Notes: generated from the sequence alone by a model not told the origin. A stretch of 64,000 bases of DNA from Hymenolepis diminuta (GCA_900708905.1 CAADRB010000016.1:1493000-1556999), one strand, 5' to 3'; counted from the first letter of the stretch, positions 1 through 13,585 are shown. Numbers and translations are program-made.

Positions 1-9
1 TATAGTAAT

Positions 10-215
10 TTAAAGAGAAATTTATAACTCATAATTTTGGGAAGCAATTGAAATTGGTCAACAGAGAGTTCGACAGGTGATGAGGGGCAGGGAATCATAA
101 AGATGCTGAGAGTAACGTCAAGTTACCAAAAATGTCGAACTTCATTTGATTTTTGGATTCCGGTGGTACGGTATTTGTCAAATGGGAACCATACATTCCA
201 AAATTCAAATCGTCT
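10..215 (-). repeat. R2 interspersed repeat, copy 1, antisense
   Basis: Read on the minus strand it carries GATTTGAATTTTGGAATGTA, CCGGAATCCAAAAATCAAAT, TAACTTGACGTTACTCTCAG, ATCTTTATGATTCCCTGCCC and GACCAATTTCAATTGCTTCC. The same order of blocks occurs in the copies near 4.1, 14.9, 46.8 and 60.9 kb. Confidence 0.5.
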
Positions 216-2174
216 TTATATCAGAAGGGGGTCAGTCTTGCTACTTCAAATAATTTAACTTTCTAATGATTGGGAAGACAAAATAATCTTACATGATATT
301 CGGCAGCTTATGGTCGACATATAGCATAAATGGGATAATTTTAGTACGCAAAATCACCTTTTTTCCCGTCGCTGATACTGTTGTTTTAACTAACTCTCGA
401 GATTTTCCTTCTTTTGTTCATTAGAAAGTCAGCCTATGTGAATAGTTGCCCGGATTTTTTATCAGTGCAGTAGCAGAATAAAAGCTACCTACATATTCTA
501 TATGATTCAATAGTCAGATACCCCTATCCTCATTGATCAAAAGTTTGATTTGCAGGTCCACATAGATTTAAAGATTTTGTATCGTAATGACAAAAGGGTA
601 GGGGGTTTTTGTAGGTCCTTGTCTAATGCTACTTTTCATAAAACAATACTTCACTCGAGTCTTTAAAGCACCATTTTAGGATATTAAGGTATTGTTTATT
701 TTAATGTCCTATGTTCCAGAAATGCAGTCCTAAAATATTCGCCAAAAGACGAATGAAACACATATTCCTGACGACAGTAGTTGGACCATCAGCCCTGAAA
801 GTGTCATCTTCTCTCCTGATTTATTACCATCCATAATAAGCTTCAAGATGAAACACATTACATTTTTGAAATTTCAGTTTCTTATCGACGTAGACAATTA
901 ATAACAGTGAAATTCGTTTATACCTTAACAAAACTTCAAGAATACGGAACGGATACTAGACAACTCTTGATTTTTTTACTTAAAAATTATAGCCTATTAA
1001 ACAAGAAATTCTCCAAATTTAGACTTTTTGAAATCTTTACCGATATAACACTCTAGGGATATCAGTAAAAGGAGGAAAAAAGGTTTGTTTAATATTTAAA
1101 ATTACGATTTTTTCAAAATAATTGCGCTGTTTTTGTTGATTTTGATGAGTGAAATTGAATAATAAATACAAAAATCAGCTCCGAAAATTACGAACATCAG
1201 TCTGGGTTGTCCTCACTCAGTACTGACGTCTGCCTCTTTTCCCCAAATTCTCCTTCCTTCCCTTCTCCATTTTCTCTTTCAATTGTCTAATATGCATGTC
1301 CTCCTACTAAACTCATGGTCTTATCATTCGGTGACGGTTGTGGTGGCCTGTTAGCCTTAAGAAGACCATCAGTTCAAAGAGGGGAAAATTTGGTTCTTCT
1401 CTCGGGATTTACTGTTGGCGTTAGAGCTACTTTATGATCAGTACTCTGGAGGTAAAGATAAAAAGCGGGATGTTTTTATGCGAGGGTAAAATTGGCGTTT
1501 TTTCAAAAGATCCTGTTGGCGAAATTTTCATATCTGCAGGTTGATTTTAATAAATGAAATGCAATAATAAGTGTAGAAACCATGACATTTTGCAATTCTA
1601 AAAATAGAAAAATCAGTAACGTATGTGCAATGAATTTTGAGTTCAACAAACCATTAAAATAAAACTCAGGATTTGAAATAGAAAGAAAGCAGATTAAAAA
1701 AGTTGTCTGCAAAGTCAGGGGTTGAACATAAATCAGCCCATTAAAACAAACTTCTTGACCAACAGTAAAAGTTAAAAAGTGATTAAGAGAAGGCTATCAG
1801 ACAGTAAATTTCTCACCAGAATCTCCCTGACGCTACTTATATTTTAAAAAATGACTCTTCAAAATATCTCCGTTTAAATCACTTCGAAGTAGTCCAGTGT
1901 CCTGCTTCTACCTCAAGTACATGTTTAAAACGTTTTAGAAACAACCAGTTGAGATCTTGATACTGCATTGCAAATTAACGAAATAGAACACAGCTTGGAA
2001 TTACAATTATTCCTAGTAACAATACATATTATCATTTCTAAAATATTTGTAAAGGGGAGTTATGAACTTGCATCCGCTCCAAAGGTAATTCCATATTTTT
2101 TCAAGGAATGTATGTGAATCTGACCACATTAGCAATTGAAAAGATCTATTAAATGTGATATTGGCCCTTTTTCA
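216..2174. other. Gene-free stretch
   Basis: AT-rich sequence with short open frames only. I see no domain, splice-consistent exon pair or recognisable repeat. A good acceptor-like pyrimidine tract ends it at 2175. Confidence 0.6.
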
Positions 2175-2202
2175 GTCTTAAAAAGCTTGGGCGCCGAAAT
2201 TT

Positions 2203-2642
2203 ATGGCACCACCTAATCAATTCTTAGTTTTGCAAAATATTTGTAAATGCCAACCGCTATTAATACGCATTGAAAAAATGTGGCAATCACAGGATAGTGG
2301 AAAGTATCTGGTGTTGATGAAATGTATTCCCAAAAATGTCCTTATCCCCGGTTATAGGGATAACAATATCTTACAAAGTACTGGATTTGATATCACGTAC
2401 GTAGAATTTGAACAAGTTATTTGTAAAAATTAAGTAATTCTGGGATGACTCTAATATTTTCAGATCATCTCATCACCTTGACAGCATCGCGGCCATTTGA
2501 AGAAAAAGATCTGTTTAAAATGGTTGATCAGCCATCCAAAGTGATCAGTTGGTCAATAGCCTCCGGACGCCGCGAACATGAATTCAATCGTGAAATCGGG
2601 AGACGAATCCTAAAATTAGAACATTGGTACACTAGAGCATGA
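2203..2642 (+). CDS. Tentative two-exon gene, about 132 aa, unknown function
   Basis: Exon 1 (2203-2422) starts at a real ATG in MAPPNQFLVLQN and exon 2 (2464-2642) ends at a stop. A 41-nt intron with GT..TTTTCAG joins them in consistent phase (T/AT). The 132-residue product has ordinary mixed composition, with a basic C-terminal part (SGRREHEFNREIGRRI). A strong acceptor-like CCCTTTTTCAG lies 28 bases before the ATG, compatible with trans-splicing. I recognise no family. The intron donor (T/GTAAAAA) is acceptable but the first exon alone is weak evidence. It could be chance frames in AT-rich DNA, or a decayed gene. An R2-like repeat fragment begins just after the stop. Confidence 0.3.
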
Positions 2643-3979
2643 AGCAATTGACTAAACCCAAGAATTCAAATATTAAATTCTGTAAGAAGGTCTGAGATTC
2701 TGACTTTATTTTCTTTTCCTATTCAAGTTATACGCGAGATCATATGCTTTCCCACTTTCTGCCTTGTCGTGGCGATAAAAGAGGAGTATAAACACGTGTA
2801 TTCATCAAATGTCTTAATTCGTGTTTATTTAGGGATGTTTTTAAATGAAAATTCATTGTTAAAGAGTAGTTATTGGGTTTCGACCGCTCTTACTGCTCAA
2901 GGCTGATATTTACTGACGTCTGGACATTGAAGAAACTGACACAGAGTAAAGGCTCTAACAGAGGTCAAACCTTTAAAATGTATTGAGAATTTGGGTCAAT
3001 TTAAACAGTCGGTAATTAAGAGTAACCAATGAAAAGTTATACAGGATATAATATTTAAATTTGCTATGAATTTTTACTTCCATCAATGAAATCCTTTTTC
3101 TCCACTTACCAAAGATAAGGACTTTTGAAAGTCTGCACTTTGGACATAGAAAATATAATGAAAGATAAATAATATCATAAAAGGCATTTTTTCTAAAAAT
3201 AACATTTTCCCTAAAAGTAAATAATTTCCAATTTTTTTAAAAATCACTATTTTACAAAGAGGAATAATTTATTTATATGCTCATAATTGCCAAAGATTCA
3301 TTTGCCAAATTAAAGGGATATTTTTTGCAAGTGCCAAGGAAACTAATTAATTTAAAATTTAAGCAAAAAGCTAAAATTGTGTGAATTAATAATTAAATAT
3401 GTAATTAATGTAAGTGTAACAGTGGGAAGCCCCCAGGCTTTGCAACTCCTCTCACTAATTTATGCACATTTTGACCCTTTTAGCTTATTTCAACTGACTC
3501 ACTTGAGCATAACGGAGCTGGTTTGAATTCAATTAATACGGATTTTGGCTTGCACCAAATGAGGGCTGTAATATGTACTACCACATCATTCCTACAAATT
3601 TGTTCATTTCGAACGTTGGCAATATAATCCATCAAAATCAAAAAGAAAATTTTTATAAATTTTAATCATCCAAGAGTATTTAAACATGTAAAATATCATA
3701 ATGATCCATATTTGGGTGAAGAAGGAACGAATAGGAATATATAATTAAGGTAGAGTATCGAAAGTTTTATGTTATTTGAACTCGGGAAGAATTGGAGGCG
3801 TACAATTCCACAGTTTTCCTGATCTGTTCCCAAGATTTCTGGGCAAATTCATATCCTTGCTATTCAGAGCTTGCCAACCACCTGATTCATTTGAAGTGTT
3901 AGTCATGCAATTTTGATTCATATTTATTCCATCAAAGTTTTCTTTGCTATACTAAACCTGTAAGCTGCGAAATAATTAA

Positions 3980-4235
3980 AGCAGAAAGACCAACTTTTCT
4001 GGAATAAATAATATCGGTTAAAAAACACTCAACTTCCCAAACGAGTGCTTGGCGCAATTCAGGGGACGAATTGTGAAATTCGAATTTTGGAATGTAGACT
4101 GCCCATTTAGTAGGAATTGTACAACCTGGATGATCAAACTAAATGAAGCAAGGCTCTTTGAAATCTTGACGTTGCCTTCTGTATCTTTTGACCCCTTTTC
4201 TTCATCGTTTGGTGGACTCACCGTTATTCGATGTC
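3980..4235 (+). repeat. R2 interspersed repeat, copy 2
   Basis: Contains CAGGGGACGAATTGTGAAAT, TCGAATTTTGGAATGTAGAC, GTACAACCTGGATGATCAAA, TTTGAAATCTTGACGTTGCC and TCTGTATCTTTTGACCCC. Open frames on both strands here (4018-4360) follow the repeat and are not called as genes. Confidence 0.5.
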
Positions 4236-5123
4236 AGTTACTTCCCACAAATAAGATTTGTAAATTTTTTTGTATTACTGTGGGTAATAATAATAAAAAG
4301 ATTTACAAAGTTAGATTACACAAAAGTTCGCTCATGGTAATCCCCAACCTTAATAATTAATATATTTACAGATATTGCATTTATTCAACTACCAACTGTA
4401 CTAGGTCGTTGTGAACCCACATTCTTAAAAATATGGTAATTTTCGCTCCTAAGTTTATAAAATGAAATTTTATTGAAAGGACCCACTTCCACAGCTTTAT
4501 TTCACATCCTCGACATTGCGTTTTACACATCACGTACCATTTAATGCTATGGAGGTACACGTATAATTAATGCATAACATACAAATGCTTTAGTGGTAAA
4601 TGTCGTTCTAATAGCAGGTCTTTTGACAGGACCTGTCCTTAATGTAGAATACAATTTATGTGTAATTAAAGAGAAGATTGAACTCGTATCTTAACTAATG
4701 TTAATTCAATGCTTTTTATATATTAAAAGAGACAGCTGTATCGAGATGGGTGTGATCAATTTCTCAACTCAGTCTCTGATTACTATCGACATAGATTGTC
4801 ACGCAACGATCTACTACGCTTTGCACTCAATCGTTCTGACAATCTTTCCCCTATTAAGACCCTGACGTTCAGATTTCGGAGACCTAAATCTTGTTGCAAT
4901 AAACCCACTAACCAAAATTTATGATATTCTGGTTTTCAGATGTCCTAATTCTAATGTTTCTTTTCTGTGTTCTATTTTTGTATCCCTAAATACATTTTCT
5001 TACTTTGTAATAGGGTAATAACAACATTGTCTGGACTGAGACATATACTGTGTATCATTGACTAATGTCTATTGTAAAGCGGTGTAAGAGTGCATCTTTC
5101 ATTGTATATGCTTCGCACCAATA

Positions 5124-5146
5124 CATATATATATATATATATATAT
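5124..5146. repeat. (AT)n microsatellite
   Basis: An uninterrupted alternating AT tract of about 22 bases. A second one lies at 46812-46831 inside a repeat copy. Shorter simple tracts include (TG)n at 36161-36173 and an ACA/CAG-rich tract at 7770-7797. Confidence 0.85.
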
Positions 5147-7923
5147 AGAGGCTTCTCTATGCCCAAAAATTAGTAAATTTTTAATAATACGTGAACTATA
5201 TGAAAAACTCTGAGGACACTGAAGACCTTGACACCACAGTGTTAGTAGTAATGACAAATTCTGCTTCAACTTCAGCTGAAAAAATGTTAGAAAACTTAAG
5301 TTTTAGCTTGACATAGGACAAAAGAATTTTATTATCAATAATTATTAAATTATTAAAATTGTTTTCAATAAATACTATTAATATATCTAACCATTCCGCA
5401 TACCTTTATTATGAATCTTCCTGGGTCTCTGACAGCAAAAGAATACTGTTTACAGTCTCCTTGTTTTTATCCGCTTATTTTGATAATGAAAAGCAAATAT
5501 AAATGCAGTGACTGAAGAGAAAAACCTCAAACAGAGTTGTCTGCTAACCTCTTTCCTTTTATTATAATTTTCTAGTTTAAAAGCATCCACATTTCTTAAT
5601 TTTCTCCGTCAATTTCATCGACTTTCCACAATTCAAAACGAATTAAACTTCGCCGGAAATCCCCGAGAAGAGAGAGAGAGTCTGTAAAATCCTATAAAGG
5701 AACAGGGTTAAAAGCACATATAAAATTTACAGTTTTTCTAAATTCGTATGACCACCGTTTCCTTAGCCTAAGTACCTGATAGTTCGACAATTTCCTTATT
5801 GCCCTGAGTAAAAAGGGCGAATAGAAATTAAAGTTAGTTTCGGATAACCTTAGGCCTATACGGAAGGAGACAAAAGAAAATTAAAGAACTGGCAGAAGAA
5901 GTCCCTTCGAGAAATCTCGCCACACAATTACAGAGGCGTAGGTTTAATATCTGGGCAAGTCTTCGAGGGAGAGTGATGCATTAACACTGAATTCCCAATT
6001 ACCCAAAAATGGGATAACTTACATTTTCTTACCCGACTTAGACAGCTCAAAGTAACTGCAACTAGGGTGTTTGCTAAATCCTATTAAGAAATCAATCCCT
6101 CAAATATTAGAATACTGACCACAATTTGAAGACATAAGAAAACGAGAATGGTCTATTAAGGTTATCTGTGTCTTTGACTCTTTGCAAATGAGTTTGAAAT
6201 GAGAAGGCATTAGCGGACCGGTCATCATAAATACTCAAACAATCCACCAAAAGGCAGATTCCCTTATCCTGAGGATGACAATTTTAAGACCCATAGTACG
6301 AAACCGTGCTGTCTAGAAGTTAACCATGAAGAGGATAACTGAATACATTATGAAATAGGGAAAAATATCCGCAATCAACACGACGATTTCAGAGCACAGA
6401 CGCGGTTAAACCTGATTTCTATCTGACTCATCTCCATAAATCCCTCAGACATTCCCTCAGAGACGGCTTCTACTATCTCTTTTGTTCGAATATTATTCTT
6501 GATTTAATTTTGTAAAATGTGTTGTTTTGCCATGAATGGTAAAAATAACTTCATGTAAGTATCGCGAAAACACTTGTTCATTTGAAAGAGTCATTTAAGG
6601 AATTAAATTCACAATATTTTGCAATTTTACCAATAGCTCAAATTATAAGACGTGATGGATTTACTAGGAAATATTTTCAATCAGGTCAAAAGAGTTTAAC
6701 TGTCTGAGTATGAGACAAATGTTGACAGAAACAGCATGGGAAATGAGCATTTCAATATGATGACCCCTGATCAAAATAAGTGAATATAGTTATTAATTAC
6801 AGATGGCTAACATTTTTCATTTTCTATTTGCGTATAATTTTTAAAAAATCATCGAAATGAAATATACTTAGTCTAATCGAACCAAGGGCCATATCATGAA
6901 TGCGATTTGAAAATGGTGGTATTGAGAGCTTTCAATATGATGTTTACTGAGTGGAGTAGAATGGGACATTGCAAGATTTCAGTCTTGAAGCTGGGATTTA
7001 TTTAACTCAGCTCCAATTGAAGTTCTGATCTTTCTATTCTCAACAGTGTCAATCCATAAGATTGTTGAGTGAAATCATTTCAGCCTACTTTTCAAAACAA
7101 GTTAGAACAAGTTTTGTAGATGTTGGTTAGCAAGAGAGAGAAGTTGAATTTGTCTGCATTTTTTTCGAGATTTTACTCTCCTTCTAATTTCTCATATTCT
7201 TCACTAGGATAACGTCCCCAACACATCTCATGAAATTTTTAGCATGCTAGCAATGATTAGTAAATGATCGCTATCGATTAATGGTTTACAATAATTAAAT
7301 AGTATTTAAATTTAAAATGAGAAAGAAGACGCCTCCAAATCTGTTCACTAACCATCTAAATTACTCAAGTGGGATTGGAATTCGCCCTGGAAACAGGAGA
7401 CAACTCCCGAAATTAATTATTCCTTCCGCCGAATCTCCGTTCTTCAAGTCTGACTGGACGGCTTTATTGTCTCCAGGATGAAAATCTGCGAATATTTATA
7501 CCCGCCTCAGTTAATAATAATACTAATACGAAATAATTTGGTTCATATTTTTGTTATTAATTTTGAGTGAGAAACTGGAATATTGTTAGAAAACAGAGCC
7601 AGGTTCTATGTTTCTCGCCTTTTTCGGTAAGTTTTCTTTGCTTGTTTCTTTTTGTTTTTTGTTTCCAGTTTTGTTTTCCTTTAGGCACAGCCGGTTGCCG
7701 ATATTTTGACAAGGTTTCGTTACACACGCTATTTTGTTATAAGCATTCATTCTGCATATTTTTTGTACTAACAACAACAGCAACAACAACGGCACAACTT
7801 AAGGCTGGATTAGGGCGTTGAATATAAAATGAGCTTGAATAGGAGTTTATTTATGTTATTCTACATTTATTTTTACTTTCTTAACAATATATAACTACAT
7901 TACATGATTCATAATGATAAATA

Positions 7924-8105
7924 TGGTTAACGAACTCGTCTGGGAAGCAAGACATTACGAGATCGGTGCCCATCGTCGCACACCTGGTTATATCAGGCTA
8001 ATAGAAGAAATGACAGAAATAGGGTTTCTTACCAGGGAAGCTCTATGACGCTGCTCTTTTACACAAGATAAGGGTTGGAAAATGCTTACCTAAATGGGAT
8101 GGAGT
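7924..8105 (+). mobile_element. SINE-like element, copy 1
   Basis: Contains a diverged head (GTTAACGAACTCGTCTGG), then GGTTATATCAGGCTAATAGA, GACAGAAATAGGGTTTCTTA, CCAGGGAAGCTC, GGGTTGGAAAATGCTTACC and TAAATGGG. These blocks occur in the same order as in the copies near 17.9, 44.5, 47.5 and 59.3 kb. It has no coding capacity. Confidence 0.55.
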
Positions 8106-9680
8106 TAGATAGGGCAAACAAACGTATTACGTGTCAGACAGTCGGATGCACAGACTAACGGTTTTAATTTTTTCAATGAGGAGGATATAATAATGGGATT
8201 TCTCCTCGTCTATTGGTTTCTTTGCCTTCTTTGTAATGGCTAATGCATCTCCTGAAAAGTTATTCAAAGTAATATAAATATTTACAATATTTACACCAGT
8301 ACAGTGGGTGAACTTATAATAAGATGGGTTGCATTCAGAAATAGAGCTATTAAGGTTTTTGAAGTTCAGTGCTTTGATAGTACTGTCATCACTTCAATAA
8401 TGAACGACCGTGAAATTTGTAAAACATTGAGAAGATGGTAGAGAATGGAATATTTGGCCAATCATTAGCCAATCTACTCCCAGTTCTCTTAATCAAACGA
8501 TGGTAAGCGGATGCTTCATCCACATGGCCGTTCCATACCGAATTGTACGCTGATTTATTGCACTAGATTGTATTTTAAAATTCGCATCTCTTGAACTTGA
8601 ATAAGTAAATGTAAATAGGATAGTTGAAGAGTTAAATGACTTTCTTAGTTAATATTTCAGTTATTGCTAAGCATGAAGAGCAGAATCTAAGTTGATTTGA
8701 ACATCTCAAAGCAAACAAAAGATGGATTACAGCTTCTCCGGTGGCCAAATAACCCAAAATTTGGAAAAAAATGTGAGTCGATGATTTTTCTCTTCTTATA
8801 ACTCCTCGTGAACACACTAGCTTCCTTTATTTGTTTGTCTTTTATCTAGAATATCAATTCTAAATTAAACTCCATCATCTGACCCCCGACCTTGGCAACA
8901 AAAGAAAGCATTCCCTTCAAGTTCTAGCACATTGATTTGTGAGGTCTCTGAAACTCATTGATTGACTTCGTGCATTCTGAAGTCCTCATCTGTAGATTTT
9001 ATTTATTAGCATTTTGATTCCAATATTTCATTGTGAAGGTCATATTCATCTAAGCAGTTTAGGGATGTCCATTTTCTCTTCATTTCATATTTCACAGAGC
9101 AGCCTTGATTTTGAATGGACCATAAAAAAAGCTCATATCTGGTATTAAATCCAGAAGTTTGGTTGCACGACCAAATTTCTTCTTTACAAGCCTGTTAGAT
9201 TCAATAAAATTTTCTTTAAGCTATCAATTCCCAAGCGTTGAAGAACTCAGTGCTATTCAATAAACTGGCGAGATAAAACCCATTTAATTCCCTTGCTATG
9301 TCTTTACTCTCTCTCTCCAGCTGCTTTATTCCTATTTCAATTTTATACACCACCCACGAATTAAAGTTGGACATCTTTGCATTTCTTAGGTTAATAATAA
9401 TAGTATTATATAGCCAAATTTAGACAATGGTACGGTTAGTTCCATATACAAATACGCGTATTAATTAGACCACACTTTGAAATATGGAGGAGGGGCATAT
9501 GAGATAGCTGTGACTTATATATGATATCAGAATGTGACCAATTAACGGAATACGAATATGAACTCTTGGATTAAATGAAGAGACCGATCAATTAGAATGA
9601 CGTTCCATATCATGATTATGAAATTAATTTTAGCATCACCCAAGCCCCTTGAGAGAGGAATTTTCCGACACCTGTCGTAG

Positions 9681-9851
9681 TCATAAAGTCATTAATATCC
9701 AGCACCAGCTCTGATGAGAAAATCGCTTTCTTTCACCGCTGATTAGAGTTAACCAGTATGACCGATCCTTCCCAGCCTTGATGGAAATGTGCCATTTGGG
9801 AACCGTTTTCATGACCTCAGACTTGACAGACTCCCATGTTTTCCCGATTAC
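9681..9851 (-). CDS. Candidate terminal exon with dynein-light-chain-like (tegument antigen type) domain
   Basis: A 56-codon reading frame follows a good acceptor (CGTATTTCAG) in phase 0 and runs to a stop. Its peptide contains WESVKSEV, MKTVPKWHISIKAG and YWLT. The pattern of a helix with V/I-K-x-E, then P-x-W-H-x-x-I and a following Y-x-x-T resembles the second half of LC8-type dynein light chains. In flatworms this fold is common alone and as the C-terminal part of EF-hand tegument proteins. I recognise the similarity by eye only. The peptide ends in WILMTL rather than the usual FxFK-type end. No EF-hand or first-half exon was found upstream on this strand, so the gene is incomplete here or the exon is a decayed copy. 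An alternative donor (AGCG/GTGAAA) near 9735 would remove the last residues. Confidence 0.38.
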   Translation of the reverse strand, partial: VIGKTWESVKSEVMKTVPKWHISIKAGKDRSYWLTLISGERKRFSHQSWCWILMTL

Positions 9852-11675
9852 CTGAAATACGAAGTAAGTTGATTTAATTTTAACGGCAGGCATGAATGGT
9901 ATTCATAATTTTGAAGGTCAAAATATCAGGTAATATAAGTCCCACTCCACCGGTAATCATCATTTCGGGTACTTTCATTCATGTTACATGTAAATTAACT
10001 TTTCTTTGTGAATAAACTCTCAATATATGAAGGAAATGATTAACCAATTGTCACTAGCGTTTGGGATTATTATCATCAAAATACGTTAGATATTAGAATG
10101 ATTTCTTATTATCAGAAATAGATTAATTCAGATTTGCTATTCCATAAGATGTAATTTGCAAGGATTATTGCCTGAATTTTCCCGACCGGTAGTTATACTT
10201 TATGAAGGGAAATGAAATCAACTGACACCAAGGGACTTAATTCATCCATGCAGTTTGATCTTCCTTTCTAGCTATAAATCGCCCTTTAATAGTGAGAAAA
10301 TAAGGCTGACTTCGCAATGTATAGGGGTGGAGAAATGGATACTAACACTTGGAAATAGCAGGATTGAAAAGGTAAAGTCTTTCACTTACTCAAACCCTCA
10401 GATTAACGCTAAATTTCAAAATTATTAAATCAGAAAAATTAATATTTAAAGAGCCCGCGATTTACATTTTAGATAAAGAAAAGATATGAGTGGTTTTATA
10501 CTATTGCCTTTCAAAAATGGCGTTGAAGATGACCGTGGACATTTAACTTAAATCCCATTACTAGAAGACGGTATTTCTAGAATAACATGATTGTGTTAAA
10601 ATCGTATAGGTTAGTATCATCCTCCTATCTAGGCTGTTAGAAGAATGATCGTGCTGGCAAATGCCAACTAACGGCTCTGAAACTCTACAAATGGGAGTAG
10701 TGATACAACCCAATGTTTAAACGCGGTTATCTCGTCTGCATCCCTTCTTCTGCTATCAGACGATTTTCAGCTGGTTTGTGGAATACGGACCTAAGATAAT
10801 CTAATTGCAGGCAGGCTTTCACCCTTGAAAACCTAACATCTACTGCGATTTCACTCACCTGCATATAAAATTAAACTTCAAACAAAGACTCTCGAAATGT
10901 TCAAGGAATGATTTTTTAGGGGAAAAAAGAGGTCCACACCACAAATGAAGTCATGTGGTGGTTTCTAGTCTGAAATTCTAATCTGCATTTGACTTCCTGT
11001 TGTACTGTATAAGTCATAACTCTCTATCAGAGCCATGAATTGTGACTAGGAAACAGAAGTGATTAGCATAACAGACTGTGCTTGCACGTCGTCCTCAATT
11101 CTGACATCGCTGCTGATGTATCCTCAGGAAATTTTTGAGAAGAAGCATCCTTTGAAGGATAAATTAAATAAATGCCCTCAAATTAACAAGAAAATGTGGC
11201 TTATGCCCTCATTTTCATCAAGTTTACAGTAATGAAATATCCCACCTTTAAGAGTGAGCAATTATTAGAATTACTTTAATTTAGTCTAAAATAAACTGCG
11301 CCTTCAATTGTCTATATTTTATGTAACTCTATTAAAGTCCCTACTTTTCCCACCTCTAACATAGTGAATCAGTGATAATTTGACCTTTTGAATGCCACAC
11401 AGTAATAGAAGGTGTGAGAGAGAGAAAGGGGACCAGGCGGTTGAAATTGAACCCACCACATTCATCGTGTCATTTGTCCATTCAGAACGCCCACGCAATG
11501 TGCATTGGAACCCGGACGATTTTAGGGGTAGCTGAACAAATATGGAGGTTGTCCAGAATTGGCACACCTCATCCTACAGCTTGGCCAGCTTAAAGGTTGA
11601 CTCTCATCCATTCTAATGCTCCATGAGGTCCCTACTTTTTTCCCCCGTCCGTCTCACAGTTTAGAGACAAGGTCC

Positions 11676-11695
11676 TGGGGGGGAGGGGAGGGGAG
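11676..11695 (+). other. Potential G-quadruplex motif
   Basis: A G-rich run (seven G, A, four G, A, four G) meets the usual pattern of four G-tracts with one-base loops if the first run is split. The surroundings (11640-11830) are GC-richer than the flanks. No gene could be tied to it. Confidence 0.5.
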
Positions 11696-12609
11696 AAGTT
11701 ATGATTGATGGGGTGTGCTTGGGATGGAGGAATGGGAACGCCTGACTCAGCCTTGTCTGTAACACAGCTGACACAAGGGCAGTAGCGTAGCCGTTGCCCA
11801 ATATGTCGTAGCTGCTCTTTGGGCATCGTATTCCCTATGTCGATAAATGGGAAAACCAGTCACGGAGGCAAGAAAACTTGTGTATCAAAAGTGTGTGTTT
11901 ACCTGTGAGACTTTATCTTCGGTTATCATAAATCGATTTAACAGTAAGAGCTCATTAGGAAAGAGAAAAATGCTTCTTTTGATTTATCTTTTCGGTTATT
12001 TGGATTCCACATTAATGTAATAAATGTATTTACAGGTAATTTGAAATAAATTAAATTGACTTCTTCTTGATAAAGAGCATCACGCATATTTTACTAAAGT
12101 CCAGTCAAAACGGGGCCGTTTATAGGAATCTTACTAGTCTATGTCGCATCGAAACTTAGTCATTTTTAAGTTATTAATAAAGCGTATGCGGTATCTTTTC
12201 AAATATTACCCGATCGAGAAGTAGCTTCAAGAAATGTTTAAATTACTGGCGCACTATGAAGTTTGAAAATCAGTTATTTGAGTGTAAATTGTGTGAAAGT
12301 TCATTAGATAAGTACATCCTCGGATAGATGCAAAGATCGCCGAAGATGGTCATGCAAAACACATGGCCACAGATTCAATAATAAAGTCTCGGAGGATCCA
12401 TATACACACTAATACGTTCACTTCAAACCCCGTGTTATGTGTGTTCTTCCCCCCGTTTTTTTAATGAAAAATAGATAATTGTTCAAATTATTAAATTTTT
12501 TGTTCAAAAAAAAATATTTTTTATTGAAATTGCTCTGCGTAATTTTTGTGTTTTGCCCTTTCACCTGTCTCAAGATATCATAAGAAGGGGACAATTTGGC
12601 AAAACTTAC

Positions 12610-12667
12610 CATGGAAGAAATATCTCTCCAATGGAAAACCGCACACAAGCACCCCCTTTTTGACCAT
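12610..12667 (-). CDS. Possible first coding exon, unassigned
   Basis: After ATTTTCAG on the minus strand there is an ATG (12667) with purines before it, coding MVKKGVLVCGFPLERYFFH and ending at a consensus donor (CATG/GTAAGT). Nothing downstream on this strand could be joined to it with confidence. The exon at 9851-9681 is in phase 0 and would need an intervening exon. I recognise no domain. Confidence 0.15.
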
Positions 12668-13585
12668 TTTTAATGAGTACGGCTGGTTAGATATTCACTG
12701 AAAATATGTGAAGTGTAGTGAATTCGTGGCCTCTGGCTTTGTGAGTTTTCAATTTAACTGCTATGCAGCCAAATTTGACTAATTTACTTCTCTAAAACAG
12801 CTGAATTTGAAGCAAATCAAATGTAATATTTCGAAAACTGCATACAAAGATCCAGAAACCCGCAAGGGGAACCAGTTTTTTCATTTCTCACATCGTATCA
12901 TGTTGCGCCAATTACAACCGTTTAGATAATCAAACGGGGTACAAATAGCGACGAGGAGAAGTCGATCATACCTTGTTGGCGTGTCTTAAAGGTAATCTTC
13001 ATATGGTCCGATATTGAGAGCCCGAATGGTATACTTACCATTAATGATCTTAAATGAGCACAAACCCCTATAATCCAACGCACAGATGTAGAATTACAAA
13101 TTACGATAAGAAGATTGCTTAAATTTCACTTAATTTCCGATTCACCTAAACTTACATGAATTACAAATTCCCTTAAAAAACCAACAAATCATATTGTGGA
13201 TAATGGAAGCATATAGAACAATGATATATGTCGATCATTATGTTCCAACTAAATACGTTCTCGTCCACAGTTTTCCTATTAAATTCCAAGTTGATGTGTA
13301 CTTCCGCAATATTCAAACGATTTAAATTTCCGTGTCTTATTCACCCACACAAATAGGATACATTGTGTTTTTCCAGAACTGCGATGTGGTCCAAACGATG
13401 AATTTGTAATGTCCTTTTTATTCTGCTGATCAGGGTCCTTCTTTTTCTCCAGCTGGAATTCAAAAAAAAACCTTTCGCTATGTTAAAGCAGCTCATATTT
13501 GCTGCTAGTTTCTTGGCTATTTAAGAAAATATCTTAATTGATCAACCAGGAAATAAGCTCTTAATATCGCGAAGATAAATTCACC

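Larger units (their letters stand above)
4236..9680. other. Gene-poor stretch
   Basis: Holds the AT microsatellite at 5.1 kb and SINE-like copy 1 at 7.9 kb. The frames at 7567-7821 and 8632-8817 are low-complexity or biased in composition and unsupported. I see no gene. Confidence 0.55.

Noticed and set aside
4018..4360. Overlapping 67- and 103-codon frames on opposite strands
   Set aside because: They lie within an R2 repeat copy, and the predicted peptides follow the repeat's conserved DNA blocks rather than any protein pattern.
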